Shown here: one piece after another, positions 18,720-27,707 of the stretch
Layout of the letters: each line of letters begins with the position of its first letter
Numbering within the stretch: position 1 is the stretch's first letter
Assembly: GCA_025934695.1 (NCBI GenBank)
Contig: JAICWS010000002.1
Location: forward strand, 372,001-436,000
Length of the DNA stretch: 64,000 nucleotides
Direction of reading: 5' to 3'
Source: Alphaproteobacteria bacterium
Lineage (GTDB): Bacteria > Pseudomonadota > Alphaproteobacteria > Micavibrionales > UBA2020
Translations under genes and position numbers: made by a program
The notes under the pieces: generated by a model
What the model was told of the DNA's origin: nothing
Databases searched by the model: none
What the model saw: the letters and a program-made list of their open reading frames with translations, nothing else

Positions 18720-19333
18720 TCACCATCGGCATTACCGGCTCCATCGGCATGGGCAAGACGACCGCCGCCAACATGCTGCGCGAATTGGGCATCCCCGTCC
18801 ATGATTCGGACGCCAGCGTGCACAAGCTCTTGGGCCCGGACGGCGCGGCGGTGCCGCTCGTCGCGAAGCAATTCCCCGAGGTCGTGCAAAAAGACGCGGC
18901 GGGCCGCGACTATGTCGACCGCCAGGCGCTGGGGCGCATCGTTTTCGGCGATCGCAAGAAAAAGCGTGCGCTGGAAGAGATACTGCACCCGATGGTGCGC
19001 GCGGAAAGCGACGCCTTCAAGGAAGAGATGCGCAAGAAGGCCCATCGCATGATCGCGCTCGATATCCCGCTGCTGTTCGAAACGGGAGGCGAAAAGCGCG
19101 TCGACGTCACCATCTGCGTCTCCGCGCCGACCGACGTGCAGCGCGAACGCGTGCTGGCGCGCCCCGGCATGACCTCGGAAAAATTCGACCGCATCGTGGC
19201 GGGCCAGCTTCCCGACGCCGAAAAGCGCAAGCGCGCGGATTACGTGGTGGAAACCGATAAGGGCTTCGACGACATGCGCAAGCAGCTTCAAAAGATCATC
19301 GACACCATCGGCGCGCAGCGCCGGCGACGCTGA
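18716..19333 (+). CDS. coaE: Dephospho-CoA kinase, copy 2
   Basis: The 205-residue protein is a paralogue of the gene just upstream. The first 25 residues are nearly identical (GSIGMGKTTAANMLRE-L/M-GIP), and DIPLLFETGGEKRVDV and RPGMTSEKFDRI are conserved. The P-loop, acid pair and lid arginine are present, so nothing marks it as a pseudogene. It shares a four-base overlap with copy 1. A tandem pair of full-length coaE genes is unusual because bacteria normally keep one. Confidence 0.92.
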   Translation: MITIGITGSIGMGKTTAANMLRELGIPVHDSDASVHKLLGPDGAAVPLVAKQFPEVVQKDAAGRDYVDRQALGRIVFGDRKKKRALEEILHPMVRAESDAFKEEMRKKAHRMIALDIPLLFETGGEKRVDVTICVSAPTDVQRERVLARPGMTSEKFDRIVAGQLPDAEKRKRADYVVETDKGFDDMRKQLQKIIDTIGAQRRRR

Positions 19334-19348
19334 CGAGGAATGAACGGA

Positions 19349-20122
19349 ATGAAAAACGGCATCTATATGCTTGTCCTCGCGCTCCTGCTGCCGGCCGTGG
19401 CGCTGGCGTCCGGAAAGCCCAGCAGCGTGACCGCGACCCTCAGCGTCGCGAAGGACCGGGATGCGGTGGTGGCTGAACTGTTCACCTCGCAGTCCTGCGC
19501 GACCTGCCCGGCGGCGCAGTCTTTCCTGGGCGATCTTGCCAAGCGCACGGATGTCATCGCGCTGGAAATGCACGTGGACTACTGGGACGCCCACCAGGCG
19601 CTGTCCAAGGGCAGCTGGAAAGATCCGTTCTCCAGCCCGGTCTGGACGCAGCGCCAGTCCGACTACGACAAGCTGATCATGGGCAACGGCGACATCTATA
19701 CGCCGCAGATCATCATCGACGGGCGCATGCAGGAGGCGGGCGGCCGCCGTGCCTCCATCAACATTATGATCGAACAGGCCAAGACCCTGCGCCGCACGCA
19801 CTATACGGTGTCCCCGCAGGTGTCCGAAGATGGCGCCGCCGCCGTCACCGTCGACGGTCCCGGCATTCCCAAGCCCGCGCGCGTCGTGCTTGCCCTGCTG
19901 CAGAAGGATGCGGAGACGAACGTCACCTCGGGCGAGAACAAGGGCAACAAGATGGTCGACCACAATGTGGTCAAGGAAATGATCGTCATCGGCACCTGGG
20001 ACGGCGGCAAGCAGTCCTACAAGGTCACCGTGCCCCCGCTCTCCGCCAACGAAAGCTGCGCGGTGTTGCTGCAAGACCCTGAAACCCTGCACATTTTATC
20101 CGGCGGCGTCTGCGGACTTTAA
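19349..20122 (+). CDS. Secreted thioredoxin-like protein, DUF1223 family
   Basis: The 257-residue protein opens with a cleavable signal (LVLALLLPAVALAS). The mature part begins with a thioredoxin-like segment: AELFTSQSCATCPAAQSFL holds a Cys-x2-Cys pair, and HVDYWD and TPQIIIDGR follow as in DUF1223 proteins. It is probably a periplasmic redox or chaperone protein, but the family has no firm function. The ATG at 19349 is chosen because GAGGA lies nine bases upstream; the ATG at 19340 is too close to it. It follows coaE copy 2 by 15 bases. Confidence 0.85.
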   Translation: MKNGIYMLVLALLLPAVALASGKPSSVTATLSVAKDRDAVVAELFTSQSCATCPAAQSFLGDLAKRTDVIALEMHVDYWDAHQALSKGSWKDPFSSPVWTQRQSDYDKLIMGNGDIYTPQIIIDGRMQEAGGRRASINIMIEQAKTLRRTHYTVSPQVSEDGAAAVTVDGPGIPKPARVVLALLQKDAETNVTSGENKGNKMVDHNVVKEMIVIGTWDGGKQSYKVTVPPLSANESCAVLLQDPETLHILSGGVCGL

Positions 20123-20203
20123 CTTCTTCTCTTCCCCCTCTGGAAGAACGGCAAACCTTCGTCACCTTGTCACGAATCCAAAGCTCTGCTATCTCTCTAA
20201 AGC

Positions 20204-20914
20204 ATGCGTGAAATCATTCTTGATACTGAAACCACCGGCATGGAGCCGGGCGAGGGGCACCGGCTGGTCGAAATCGGCTGCCTGGAGCTCGAAAACCATT
20301 TACCGACTGGCCGGTCGTTCCACAGCTATCTGAACCCGCAGCGCGACGTCCCGCCCGACGCGGCGCGCGTCCACGGGCTGACGACGGAATTCCTCAAGGA
20401 CAAGCCGCTGTTCACCGAAAAGGTCGAAGAGTTCATCGCCTTCATCGGCGACGCGGTGCTCGTCATCCACAACGCCGAATTCGATATGAAGTTCATCAAC
20501 GCGGAACTGAAAGCCGCAGGCTTCAAGACGCTGACGATGAGCCGCGTCGTCGACACGCTGCCCATGGCGCGCCAGAAGTTTCCGGGTCAGCCCGCGAACC
20601 TCGACGCCCTGTGCCGCCGCTTCAAGGTCGACAATTCCGGCCGCAAGTTCCACGGCGCGCTGCTTGACGCCGAGCTGCTGTCGGAAGTTTACCTGGAGCT
20701 CATGGGCGGCCGCCAGCACGGCCTCGGCCTCGCGTCCGAAGCCGCCGTCGTGGGCTCCGCGCAGCTCAACGCCAAGATCCGCCGCCAGAAGCGGCCGTAC
20801 CGCAGCTTCCCCGCCTCGAACGACGAGGTGAAGGCGCACGATGATTTCGTGGGCAAGATCAAGAACAGCCTGTGGTCGGTGTTTGCCGCGAAAAAGACCG
20901 GCACCGACGGTTAA
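20204..20914 (+). CDS. dnaQ: DNA polymerase III epsilon subunit (proofreading exonuclease)
   Basis: The 236-residue protein is a DEDDh 3'-5' exonuclease. ExoI is DTETTGM (Asp7, Glu9), ExoII/III is HNAEFDMKF, and the final block FHGALLDAELLSEVY supplies the catalytic His and Asp. The exonuclease domain fills residues 1-170. The C-terminal tail, which in other species contacts the alpha subunit, is basic and ends in a probable helix. The gene sits in the expected aroE-coaE-dnaQ-secB order. Confidence 0.95.
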   Translation: MREIILDTETTGMEPGEGHRLVEIGCLELENHLPTGRSFHSYLNPQRDVPPDAARVHGLTTEFLKDKPLFTEKVEEFIAFIGDAVLVIHNAEFDMKFINAELKAAGFKTLTMSRVVDTLPMARQKFPGQPANLDALCRRFKVDNSGRKFHGALLDAELLSEVYLELMGGRQHGLGLASEAAVVGSAQLNAKIRRQKRPYRSFPASNDEVKAHDDFVGKIKNSLWSVFAAKKTGTDG

Positions 20915-20940
20915 CCTGCCCTCTTTAAAACCAAAACGAA

Positions 20941-21023
20941 ACCCCGGCGAAAGCCGGGGTCTACGATATTTCAACAAGAAGACAGGTTGAGGGAAGAGAG
21001 GCCCCGGCTTTCGCCGGGGTTAC
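20941..21023. repeat. Paired REP-type palindromes (CCCCGGC family)
   Basis: ACCCCGGCGAAAGCCGGGGT at 20941-20960 and its inverted partner around 21002-21023 flank about 40 bases. They lie between the convergent dnaQ and secB genes and could act as a bidirectional terminator. Confidence 0.8.
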
Positions 21024-21033
21024 ATCCTGTTTT

Positions 21034-21594
21034 TTACCCGCCCGCCGCGCGCTGCTGGTCCATCTGGCGCTTCACTTCGTTCATGTAGATCTGCTCGAAG
21101 CTGATCGGCGTCAGGTAGAGCGGCGGGAAGCCGCCCTGGGCGGTCGCGTTGGCGATGATTTCGCGCGCGAAGGGGAAGAGCAGCTTGGGCACTTCGACCA
21201 TGACGACCGGCGCGTGGTTTTCTTTCGGGACGTTCTTGAGCAGCACGAGCGCGCCATAAGAAAGATCGACGAGGAAGGAAACCTTGCTGTCTTCGCCGGG
21301 CTTCTTGGCCTCGATGCGGAAGTTCACTGTGCACTCGTAGGCATCTTCGCGGATCTGGGCATGGCGCAGGAAGATCTGCACGTTCGTTTCCGGCTGCGGC
21401 CAGCCCGCGACGAGGCTCTCCGGCGCGTTCGGATTCTCGAACGACAGATCCTTGATGTACTGGGCGATGACCTGGATGCCCGGCGCCGGCGCATTCTGGC
21501 CTTGCGCCTGTATCGACGCGGCTTCCGGCGCGGCAATCTCGGATGTTTCCGCCTTTTTCGGCGCTTTGTGTTCGGGGGTTTTGTCTTTGGCCAT
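21034..21594 (-). CDS. secB: Protein-export chaperone SecB
   Basis: The 186-residue protein has the SecB core from about residue 38 (IQVIAQYIKDLSFENPNAPES) to LYLTPISFEQIYMNEV. SecB binds unfolded preproteins and hands them to SecA. An N-terminal, low-complexity Lys/Glu/Ala/Gln extension of about 35 residues precedes the core, longer than in E. coli. The ATG at 21594 has AAAGGATG upstream; the longer reading frame to 21654 lacks a ribosome site. Confidence 0.95.
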   Translation of the reverse strand: MAKDKTPEHKAPKKAETSEIAAPEAASIQAQGQNAPAPGIQVIAQYIKDLSFENPNAPESLVAGWPQPETNVQIFLRHAQIREDAYECTVNFRIEAKKPGEDSKVSFLVDLSYGALVLLKNVPKENHAPVVMVEVPKLLFPFAREIIANATAQGGFPPLYLTPISFEQIYMNEVKRQMDQQRAAGG

Positions 21595-21689
21595 ATGTTC
21601 GCATCCTTTGTTGAATGTATTCAAAGCCGTAGCATGAGGAATCCGGCGCGGCAAGCGCTAACAGCGCGATGTGTTATGACATAGTTGCG

Positions 21690-22151
21690 CTACTTCGGCA
21701 ATTGGCGGTTCTCGTCGACCTGCGTGTATTCGCCGTCGATGACGGTGTGAGTCTTGCCGTCCTTGGCGGTATAGGTCCACTGGCGGTAACTGCGGCGCAT
21801 GAAGCCGTCAGGATTATTTTTGGCGCGGCCCCACAGCCAGTGGCGGAACGGCGCGAGCATAAAAGGCACGGCGATGAAATCGCTGATGAATCCCGGGAAG
21901 ATCAGCAGCAGCGCCGCGATCACCAGGCACAGGCTGTCAAAAGCGTCCTCGAGTTGGAAAACATCCTCACCGCCCATGCGCGCGCGTCGCAAAGCGCCGG
22001 AACCGGCGGCGCGCAGCAGGTAAAATCCGAGCGTCGTCGACCCGCACAGCCATGCCAATGTCCACAGCAGGCCGATGTGCACGCCGATGGTTAAAAACCC
22101 AATGATCTCGATCAGCGGCAGGAGCAGCAAAGGCATAAAAAAGATATACAT
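21690..22151 (-). CDS. fxsA: FxsA family membrane protein
   Basis: The 153-residue protein has hydrophobic segments at about 4-22, 26-46 and 72-96, with the family glycine/aromatic pattern (LLLPLIEIIGFLTIG, LLIFPGFISDFIAVP). FxsA in E. coli alters phage T7 exclusion by F; its cellular role is unknown. Next to secB and a Tim44-domain gene this is the standard alphaproteobacterial arrangement. A polar tail follows the last membrane segment. Confidence 0.88.
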   Translation of the reverse strand: MYIFFMPLLLLPLIEIIGFLTIGVHIGLLWTLAWLCGSTTLGFYLLRAAGSGALRRARMGGEDVFQLEDAFDSLCLVIAALLLIFPGFISDFIAVPFMLAPFRHWLWGRAKNNPDGFMRRSYRQWTYTAKDGKTHTVIDGEYTQVDENRQLPK

Positions 22152-22337
22152 TTCAGCCTGTTGTTTGATAAATACGTATCATATCGTCCGCGCCGGAACT
22201 ATCTTGCCAATGCTCTGTAAACTAGATGAATCCCCAAAAATAAGATACAATTTAATATAGGGGCTGTTTCGGTTGACTTTTACCACGTCTGAAGCATTTG
22301 TAACGAGGCAAGCCACTTAAAAGAGGGGCAAATCCAG

Positions 22338-23033
22338 GTGGATATACTCATTTTCGCGGTCATCGCGGCATTTCTCGTCTACCGGCTGAATTCGGTCCTC
22401 GGAACGCGCCATGGCAGCGAACGCCAGCGCCCCAACCCCTTCGCGCAGGGCGAGCCCCTGCCGCCTCAAGCGGTGAAAGCCGCCGTGCGCAAGGTGACGC
22501 CGGTCGCGGCGCCGCGCCCCGTGGTCCAGCCCCAGAGTTTCGACCAGCTCGTCGACCTCAGCGCGAATACGGACGGCCGCATCGAAAATGGCCTGGGTGA
22601 AATCGCCGCGGCGGACTCCAGCTTCGAAGTGAATTCCTTCATGCAGGGCGCGCGCTACGCGTTCGAGATCATCGTGACCGCTTATAACCGCGGCGACGCC
22701 GATACGCTCAAGCCGCTGCTCAGCCCGAAACTCTATGGTGATTTCGTGGCCGGCATCCGCGCGCGCGAAGCGGCCGGGCATACCTCCGAAGTGATCATCC
22801 ACCGCATCAAGTCCGCCCGCATCACCGAGGCGCACCTGGGCGGCACCATGGCCTATGTCACTGTCTCTTTCGAGGTAGAGGAAACCGCCGTGACGCGCGA
22901 CGCCGCGGGCCAGGTCGTTTCCGGCAATCCCGACCATATCCTCACGCTTCTCGACGTCTGGACGCTGACGCGCGACACCCGCCATCACGATCCCAACTGG
23001 ATTCTTATTGAGACTCGCACGGCGGAGAAGTAA
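22338..23033 (+). CDS. Tim44-domain protein (TimA-like)
   Basis: The 231-residue protein has an N-terminal membrane anchor (DILIFAVIAAFLVYRL), a proline-rich linker and a C-terminal Tim44 domain from about residue 80 (FMQGARYAFEIIVTAYNRGD through LLDVWTLTRD). Mitochondrial Tim44 tethers the import motor, and the bacterial relatives are inner-membrane proteins of less clear function. The start is a GTG with AGAGGGG upstream. It diverges from fxsA and precedes mltA. Confidence 0.9.
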   Translation: MDILIFAVIAAFLVYRLNSVLGTRHGSERQRPNPFAQGEPLPPQAVKAAVRKVTPVAAPRPVVQPQSFDQLVDLSANTDGRIENGLGEIAAADSSFEVNSFMQGARYAFEIIVTAYNRGDADTLKPLLSPKLYGDFVAGIRAREAAGHTSEVIIHRIKSARITEAHLGGTMAYVTVSFEVEETAVTRDAAGQVVSGNPDHILTLLDVWTLTRDTRHHDPNWILIETRTAEK

Positions 23034-23053
23034 TATCCCCTCCTGCTACTGCA

Positions 23054-23136
23054 CGTCATCCCCGCGAAAGCGGGGATCTCATTGTTTCGTGGCGCGCTTT
23101 TTCCTGCCCGGGATTCCCGCTTGCGCGGGAATGACG
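23054..23136. repeat. Paired REP-type palindromes (CCCCGCGAAAGCGGGG family)
   Basis: CGTCATCCCCGCGAAAGCGGGGAT is followed about 35 bases later by the inverted, slightly altered copy ending in GGGAATGACG. It is one of several such pairs in the window, here between tim44 and mltA. Confidence 0.85.
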
Positions 23137-23155
23137 CCAAGTTGAAGGGATATTC

Positions 23156-24412
23156 ATGCGCTGCCTGCGTCTTCTGCCGGTCTTCTGCATCCTGTTGCTG
23201 GCGTCCTGCGCCTCCCAGACGGCGACGAAGAAGGCCGAGCCGTTCTTCCTGAAAGAAACGCAGTTCAGCGCGCTGCCGGGCTGGGCGGGCGACGATACTG
23301 CGGCCGCGCTTGCGCCGCTGAAGCGGTCCTGCGTGGCGCTCGCGCCCGGCAATCCCGCGACTGCCGTCGGCCCCTTGCCTTATGCGGGGACTTACGCCGA
23401 CTGGCACGGCGTCTGCAAGGAGATGCCCGAAGCAGCGGATGCGGCATCCGCGCGCAAATATTTCGAAAGTAATTTCAGGCCCTATGAAGTCTCGAACGGC
23501 CAGAGCCGCGACGGGCTGTTCACCGGCTATTACGAGCCGGTGCTGCATGGCTCGCTCGTGCGCAAAAAACCGTACCTCATTCCGATCTACGCGCGGCCCG
23601 CGAACCTCGTGCAGGTCAACCTCGGCGACTTCAAGCCTGAAATGAAGGGCGAAAGCCTCATGGGCCGCGTCAGCGGCCAGCGTCTCGTGCCTTATTATAC
23701 CCGCGCCGAAATCGACAAGGGCGCGCTGAAGAAAAGCAAAAAAATCGTCTGGGTCGACAATGCGGTCGATGCCTTTTTCCTCCATATCCAGGGCTCGGGC
23801 GAAATTATTCTGCCGCACGGAAAAGTTTTGCAGGTCGGTTATGCCGCCGCGAACGGTCGAACCTATACGGCAATCGGGCGCGAACTGGTGAAGCGCGGCG
23901 CGCTGAATAAGGGTGATGTTTCGATGCAATCCATTCGGGCCTGGCTCGCGGCGCACCCGAAAGAAGCGGCGCAGGTGATGGATGTCGATGAATCATTTGT
24001 CTTCTTCCGCAAGCTCGAAACGCAGCAGCCCTTGGGCGCCGAAGGCGTCGAACTCACGCCGGGCCGCAGCCTCGCCGTCGACCGGCATCTTATCCCTTAC
24101 GGCGCGCCCGTCTTCCTCGACGCCGAAGCCCCCGACAAACAGGGACGCCTGCAACGCCTCATGATCGCGCAGGACACCGGGGGCGCCATTACCGGCGCGG
24201 TGCGCGGCGATTTCTTCTGGGGCGCCGGTCCCGAAGCCGCCGCGAACGCCGGAATCATGAAAAGCAAGGGGCAGGATTATATTTTGCTGCCGAAGTCCGT
24301 GACGGTTCCGGACAAGTACGGAACCCAGTCCTGGTGGAAGCAGCCGTTCGCGCACTTCGGCGGCCTGTCCGGTCTTAAAGTGACGCCGGGACAATACGCG
24401 TACAATCATTAA
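23156..24412 (+). CDS. mltA: Membrane-bound lytic murein transglycosylase A
   Basis: The 418-residue lipoprotein (lipobox LASC, Cys18) cleaves the glycan strands of peptidoglycan to 1,6-anhydro products. The MltA barrel runs from about residue 100 (GLFTGYYEPVLHGS), with KKIVWVDNAVDAFFLHIQGSG in the middle. The C-terminal 3D domain contains IAQDTGGAITGAVRGD with its conserved aspartates. Length and order are normal. It acts at the outer membrane facing the periplasm. Confidence 0.95.
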   Translation: MRCLRLLPVFCILLLASCASQTATKKAEPFFLKETQFSALPGWAGDDTAAALAPLKRSCVALAPGNPATAVGPLPYAGTYADWHGVCKEMPEAADAASARKYFESNFRPYEVSNGQSRDGLFTGYYEPVLHGSLVRKKPYLIPIYARPANLVQVNLGDFKPEMKGESLMGRVSGQRLVPYYTRAEIDKGALKKSKKIVWVDNAVDAFFLHIQGSGEIILPHGKVLQVGYAAANGRTYTAIGRELVKRGALNKGDVSMQSIRAWLAAHPKEAAQVMDVDESFVFFRKLETQQPLGAEGVELTPGRSLAVDRHLIPYGAPVFLDAEAPDKQGRLQRLMIAQDTGGAITGAVRGDFFWGAGPEAAANAGIMKSKGQDYILLPKSVTVPDKYGTQSWWKQPFAHFGGLSGLKVTPGQYAYNH

Positions 24413-24437
24413 CCCCTGAATTTCACCGGATATCTTC

Positions 24438-24646
24438 AGCTCATTCGTGCGAAGTTATGAAGTTACGGAGGTTTTAGCTGAACCACCCCGACGAAAGTCG
24501 GGGTCCCGTCTATAAACTACTACCTCAAACTGATGCGCGCTGCGCGCGCAATTGACGAGATAGAAGTTATAAACTTGGATCCCGGCTTTCGCCGGGATGG
24601 GCAGATAGTGATTCTTCGTAACTTCGTTACTTCGCGCGAATAAGCT
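24438..24646. repeat. Nested long inverted repeat downstream of mltA
   Basis: Outer arms of about 30 bases (24438-24467 and 24617-24646, a few mismatches) enclose a paired-palindrome element (ACCCCGACGAAAGTCGGGGT at 24485 and ATCCCGGCTTTCGCCGGGAT at 24579). The 24413-24698 gap holds nothing else. It resembles a small non-autonomous mobile element. Confidence 0.7.
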
Positions 24647-24698
24647 TAAAGACAAATGCTGGGCAAACTCCTGCTCTCCGGGTCTCCGCGCAAAAACC

Positions 24699-25628
24699 TC
24701 ACCCGATCTTCTGCGCCTGCTGCAGGCGCGAGAGGTGCGCGTCGATGTCGTCCTTGGCGGGAGCGCTGTCCTGGGCGCCCAGGGCCATGCAGGAGAGGCC
24801 CGCGCCCACGCTTGCGCGATGCAGGGCGATAAGGGAGCTTTGGCCGGCCAAAATCGCCGCTGCGAAGATGCCGCAGAAAGTGTCGCCCGCGCCGGTCGTG
24901 TCGACCACTTCGACGTCGAGCGCGCCGATGCTGAACACGCCGTTCTTGTTCGCGGCGATCGCGCCCTTGGCGGCCAAGGTAATGATGCAGGAGTGTTGCC
25001 CCGCGTCCGAAATTTTCCGCGCGATGGCGCGCGGGTCGGTGTCCTCAATGCCGACGCCCCGGGCGAGTTGCAGCGCCTCGATCTCGTTCACGATCAGGTA
25101 GTCGATGTTCGGCAGCGCCTCTTTCGGGATATGCCCCGCGGGCGAGGCATTGAGGATCGTCACGCAGCCCTTGGCCTCCGCGCGCGCGAGGACGGAAAAA
25201 GTCTCTTTCGGCGCGCATTCCAGCTGCGTCAGCACGACGTTTTTCGACACCAGCACTTCGTCCGGCACTTGATCCGACGTTGCCTCCAGATTGGCGCCGG
25301 GCGCCACGACGATGGTGTTTTCGCCCTGCGCGTTGACCGCGATGGTCGCGCAGCCCGTGGGCCGCGTGTCGGAAATCCCGATTCCGGTGGTCCAGATGCC
25401 CTGGTTTTTGAGGTTATTGACGCTACGCCGTCCGAAGGCGTCATCGCCCACTTTGCCGACCATGACCGTCTTGGCGCCGGCGCGCATGGCGGCGACCGCC
25501 TGGTTTGCGCCCTTGCCCCCCGACCGGCTGACATAGTCGGAGGTGCAGAGCACCGTTTCGCCGGGGTGCGGAAAGTCCTTCACCGGGGTAATAAGGTCGA
25601 CGTTCATAGAGCCGAAAACGATAATCAT
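24699..25628 (-). CDS. rbsK: Ribokinase (PfkB family)
   Basis: The 309-residue sugar kinase has the first PfkB signature SRSGGKGANQAVAA near residues 34-47 and the second, VDTTGAGDTFCGIFAAA, with the catalytic Asp near residue 245. The N-terminal VFGSMNVDL is typical of ribokinases. It would convert ribose to ribose 5-phosphate. No ribose transporter or rbsD is adjacent, so the physiological sugar is inferred from family resemblance only. Confidence 0.88.
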   Translation of the reverse strand: MIIVFGSMNVDLITPVKDFPHPGETVLCTSDYVSRSGGKGANQAVAAMRAGAKTVMVGKVGDDAFGRRSVNNLKNQGIWTTGIGISDTRPTGCATIAVNAQGENTIVVAPGANLEATSDQVPDEVLVSKNVVLTQLECAPKETFSVLARAEAKGCVTILNASPAGHIPKEALPNIDYLIVNEIEALQLARGVGIEDTDPRAIARKISDAGQHSCIITLAAKGAIAANKNGVFSIGALDVEVVDTTGAGDTFCGIFAAAILAGQSSLIALHRASVGAGLSCMALGAQDSAPAKDDIDAHLSRLQQAQKIG

Positions 25629-25789
25629 CGTTTTAAAAAATCCTTTTGATTCAGCTTAGTGCGAAGAACCAAGGCGGTCTAGAAAAAGAAGCGCGGCGCT
25701 TTATGTCAAGACCATAACTATTGCATGCCGGCCCGATGGGGTTTAAATATGTCACAGCGTTAAAAAAAAGAAAAATCACAGAAAAATCC

Positions 25790-27088
25790 ATGTCCATTTC
25801 CCCCCTGCCCAAAGCCCAAAACCCGAAAAACGCCTCCATGGGGTTTTACGAAACGTTCTTCCAGGGACGTCTTGCTGACCTGCATAAAGAAGGCCGTTAC
25901 CGCGTCTTCGCGGACCTCGAGCGCGTCGTGGGCAAATTCCCCAAGGCCGTCTACCGCGCCGAGGGAACGGAAAAGGAAATCACCATCTGGTGCTCCAACG
26001 ACTATCTCGGCATGGGCCAGCACCCCAAAGTCATCGCCGCCATGTGCGATGCGGCGCAGAGCTGCGGCGCGGGCGCGGGCGGCACGCGCAATATCTCAGG
26101 CACCACGCACCATCACGTCATGCTGGAAAATTCGCTCGCCGACCTGCACGGCAAGGAAGCGGCGCTGCTCTTCACCTCGGGCTATGTCTCGAACGAGGCC
26201 GCGCTGTCCACCATCGCGAAACTCCTGCCCGACTGCGTGATTTTCTCGGATGAACTCAACCACGCCTCGATGATCGCGGGCATCCGCGGCTCCGGCTGCG
26301 AAAAGTTCATCTTCCGCCATAACGACGTGCAGCATCTTGAATCGCTGCTGCAGTCGGTGGAACGCTGCCGCCCCAAAATCATCGCCTTTGAATCGGTCTA
26401 CTCGATGGACGGCGACATATCTCCCATCAAGGAAATCGCCGACCTCGCCGAAAAATACGGCGCGCTCACCTATCTCGACGAAGTCCATGCCGTCGGCATG
26501 TACGGCAATCGCGGCGGCGGCGTGGCCGAACGCGACGGGCAGATGCACCGCATCGATATCGTCGAAGGCACGCTCGGCAAGGCCTTCGGCGTCATGGGTG
26601 GTTATATCGCCTCGACCCGCGCCATCGTCGACGTTGTGCGCTCCTATGCGTCGAGCTTCATCTTCACGACCGCACTGCCGCCCGCGCTGCTGGCCGGCGC
26701 GCGCGCGAGCGTGGAACATCTGAAATCATCGCAGGTCGAACGCGCCCGCCACCAGGAACGCGCGGCGACCCTGAAAACCATGCTGGCCGAAGCCGGTCTG
26801 CCCGTCATGTCCTCCGTCAGCCATATCGTCCCCGTCATGGTGGGCGACGCGCGCCTGTGCAAAAAGGCCAGCGACGAGCTGATGCAAAAGCACAATATCT
26901 ACGCCCAGCCCATCAACTATCCGACGGTGCCGCGCGGCACAGAGCGCCTGCGTCTCACGCCGACGCCGTTCCACACCGATGCCGACATGCGCCAACTGGT
27001 CGGCGCGCTGTGTGATGTGTGGGAGAGCCTGTCGTTAAGAAGGTCGGCGCAGATCCTGCAGATCAGCAAGCTTCAGGCGGCCGAGTAA
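25790..27088 (+). CDS. hemA: 5-aminolevulinate synthase
   Basis: This PLP enzyme condenses glycine and succinyl-CoA to make the haem precursor ALA (Shemin pathway), a marker of alphaproteobacteria. Seen are [32 protein letters not shown], the GTRNISGT loop, [12 protein letters not shown] and the Schiff-base lysine in [14 protein letters not shown]. The ATG at 25790 is the best placed start. An internal ATG at 25838 (MGFYETFFQ) matches the usual family N terminus and could be the true one. Confidence 0.95.
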   Translation: MSISPLPKAQNPKNASMGFYETFFQGRLADLHKEGRYRVFADLERVVGKFPKAVYRAEGTEKEITIWCSNDYLGMGQHPKVIAAMCDAAQSCGAGAGGTRNISGTTHHHVMLENSLADLHGKEAALLFTSGYVSNEAALSTIAKLLPDCVIFSDELNHASMIAGIRGSGCEKFIFRHNDVQHLESLLQSVERCRPKIIAFESVYSMDGDISPIKEIADLAEKYGALTYLDEVHAVGMYGNRGGGVAERDGQMHRIDIVEGTLGKAFGVMGGYIASTRAIVDVVRSYASSFIFTTALPPALLAGARASVEHLKSSQVERARHQERAATLKTMLAEAGLPVMSSVSHIVPVMVGDARLCKKASDELMQKHNIYAQPINYPTVPRGTERLRLTPTPFHTDADMRQLVGALCDVWESLSLRRSAQILQISKLQAAE

Positions 27089-27089
27089 G

Positions 27090-27632
27090 TCAGTTCCCGA
27101 ACATTCTGTCCATGAAGCTGCCGGACTTGTCCTTGGGCTCGGCAGCGAGCTTTTTTCGGATTTTTTCGATCTCTTCGGATGTGGCGGGGTCGGCGATATT
27201 CTTCGTGCCGCCGCATAATCCGCCGACGTCATAGGTTCCCGACGGCATGTTGTAGAGTGACCAGGGCGCATAGGTCTGGTCGCTGCGCTGATAAGCGAAG
27301 ACCAGGTACTGCTTGTCCTTTTCGAAGGGGTGGCCGGTGCAGGTGTCTTTTGTCAGGCTGGTCCAGAGTTCGAAGGCATGGCCCTTGCTGGCCGGCCCTT
27401 TGAAGCTTTCATCGACGCGCAGCAGCACGGTGACCGGCAGGTCGTTGGCATTGCCCTTGCGGATGTATTTGGTCTGTTCCTTGATCTCGACGACGGTCGC
27501 GGTGAAAACGGCATCGGCCGCACCCCAGCGCTTTTCGAACGGGTCGGGCGAGCAGCTGCAGCCTTCCGCATGCGCCTCGGCGGCGGAAAGGATAAGGGCG
27601 AAGAGAACGGATATTGCGGCGATAAAGCGCAT
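27090..27632 (-). CDS. Secreted NTR/TIMP-like protein
   Basis: The 180-residue protein has a signal peptide ending AEAHA. The mature chain begins EGCSCSPDPFEKRWGAADAVFTATVVEI, a Cys-x-Cys start followed by the strand pattern of netrin-like (NTR/TIMP) domains. Further cysteines (DTCTGHPF, GGLCGG) could pair with the first two. Animal TIMPs inhibit metalloproteases through that N-terminal Cys, whereas bacterial relatives are uncharacterised, so inhibition is only a possibility. The start at ATG 27632 is chosen for the clean signal peptide; a GTG at 27662 is in frame. Confidence 0.7.
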   Translation of the reverse strand: MRFIAAISVLFALILSAAEAHAEGCSCSPDPFEKRWGAADAVFTATVVEIKEQTKYIRKGNANDLPVTVLLRVDESFKGPASKGHAFELWTSLTKDTCTGHPFEKDKQYLVFAYQRSDQTYAPWSLYNMPSGTYDVGGLCGGTKNIADPATSEEIEKIRKKLAAEPKDKSGSFMDRMFGN

Positions 27633-27707
27633 GTGCGTGCTGTAACTCCCTTTGCTTTTCACGCTCCATCGGTATTATGGGGCACAAAAGCATAAGTTCA
27701 AAAAACT

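Noticed and set aside
18596-20092. A 498-codon minus-strand frame over coaE copy 2 and the DUF1223 gene
   Set aside because: It is a shadow of two overlapping, well-supported plus-strand genes.
24455-25048. A minus-strand protein including the IPAKAGIQ stretch
   Set aside because: That wording is the standard translation of extragenic palindromes, and the rest is a shadow of ribokinase.
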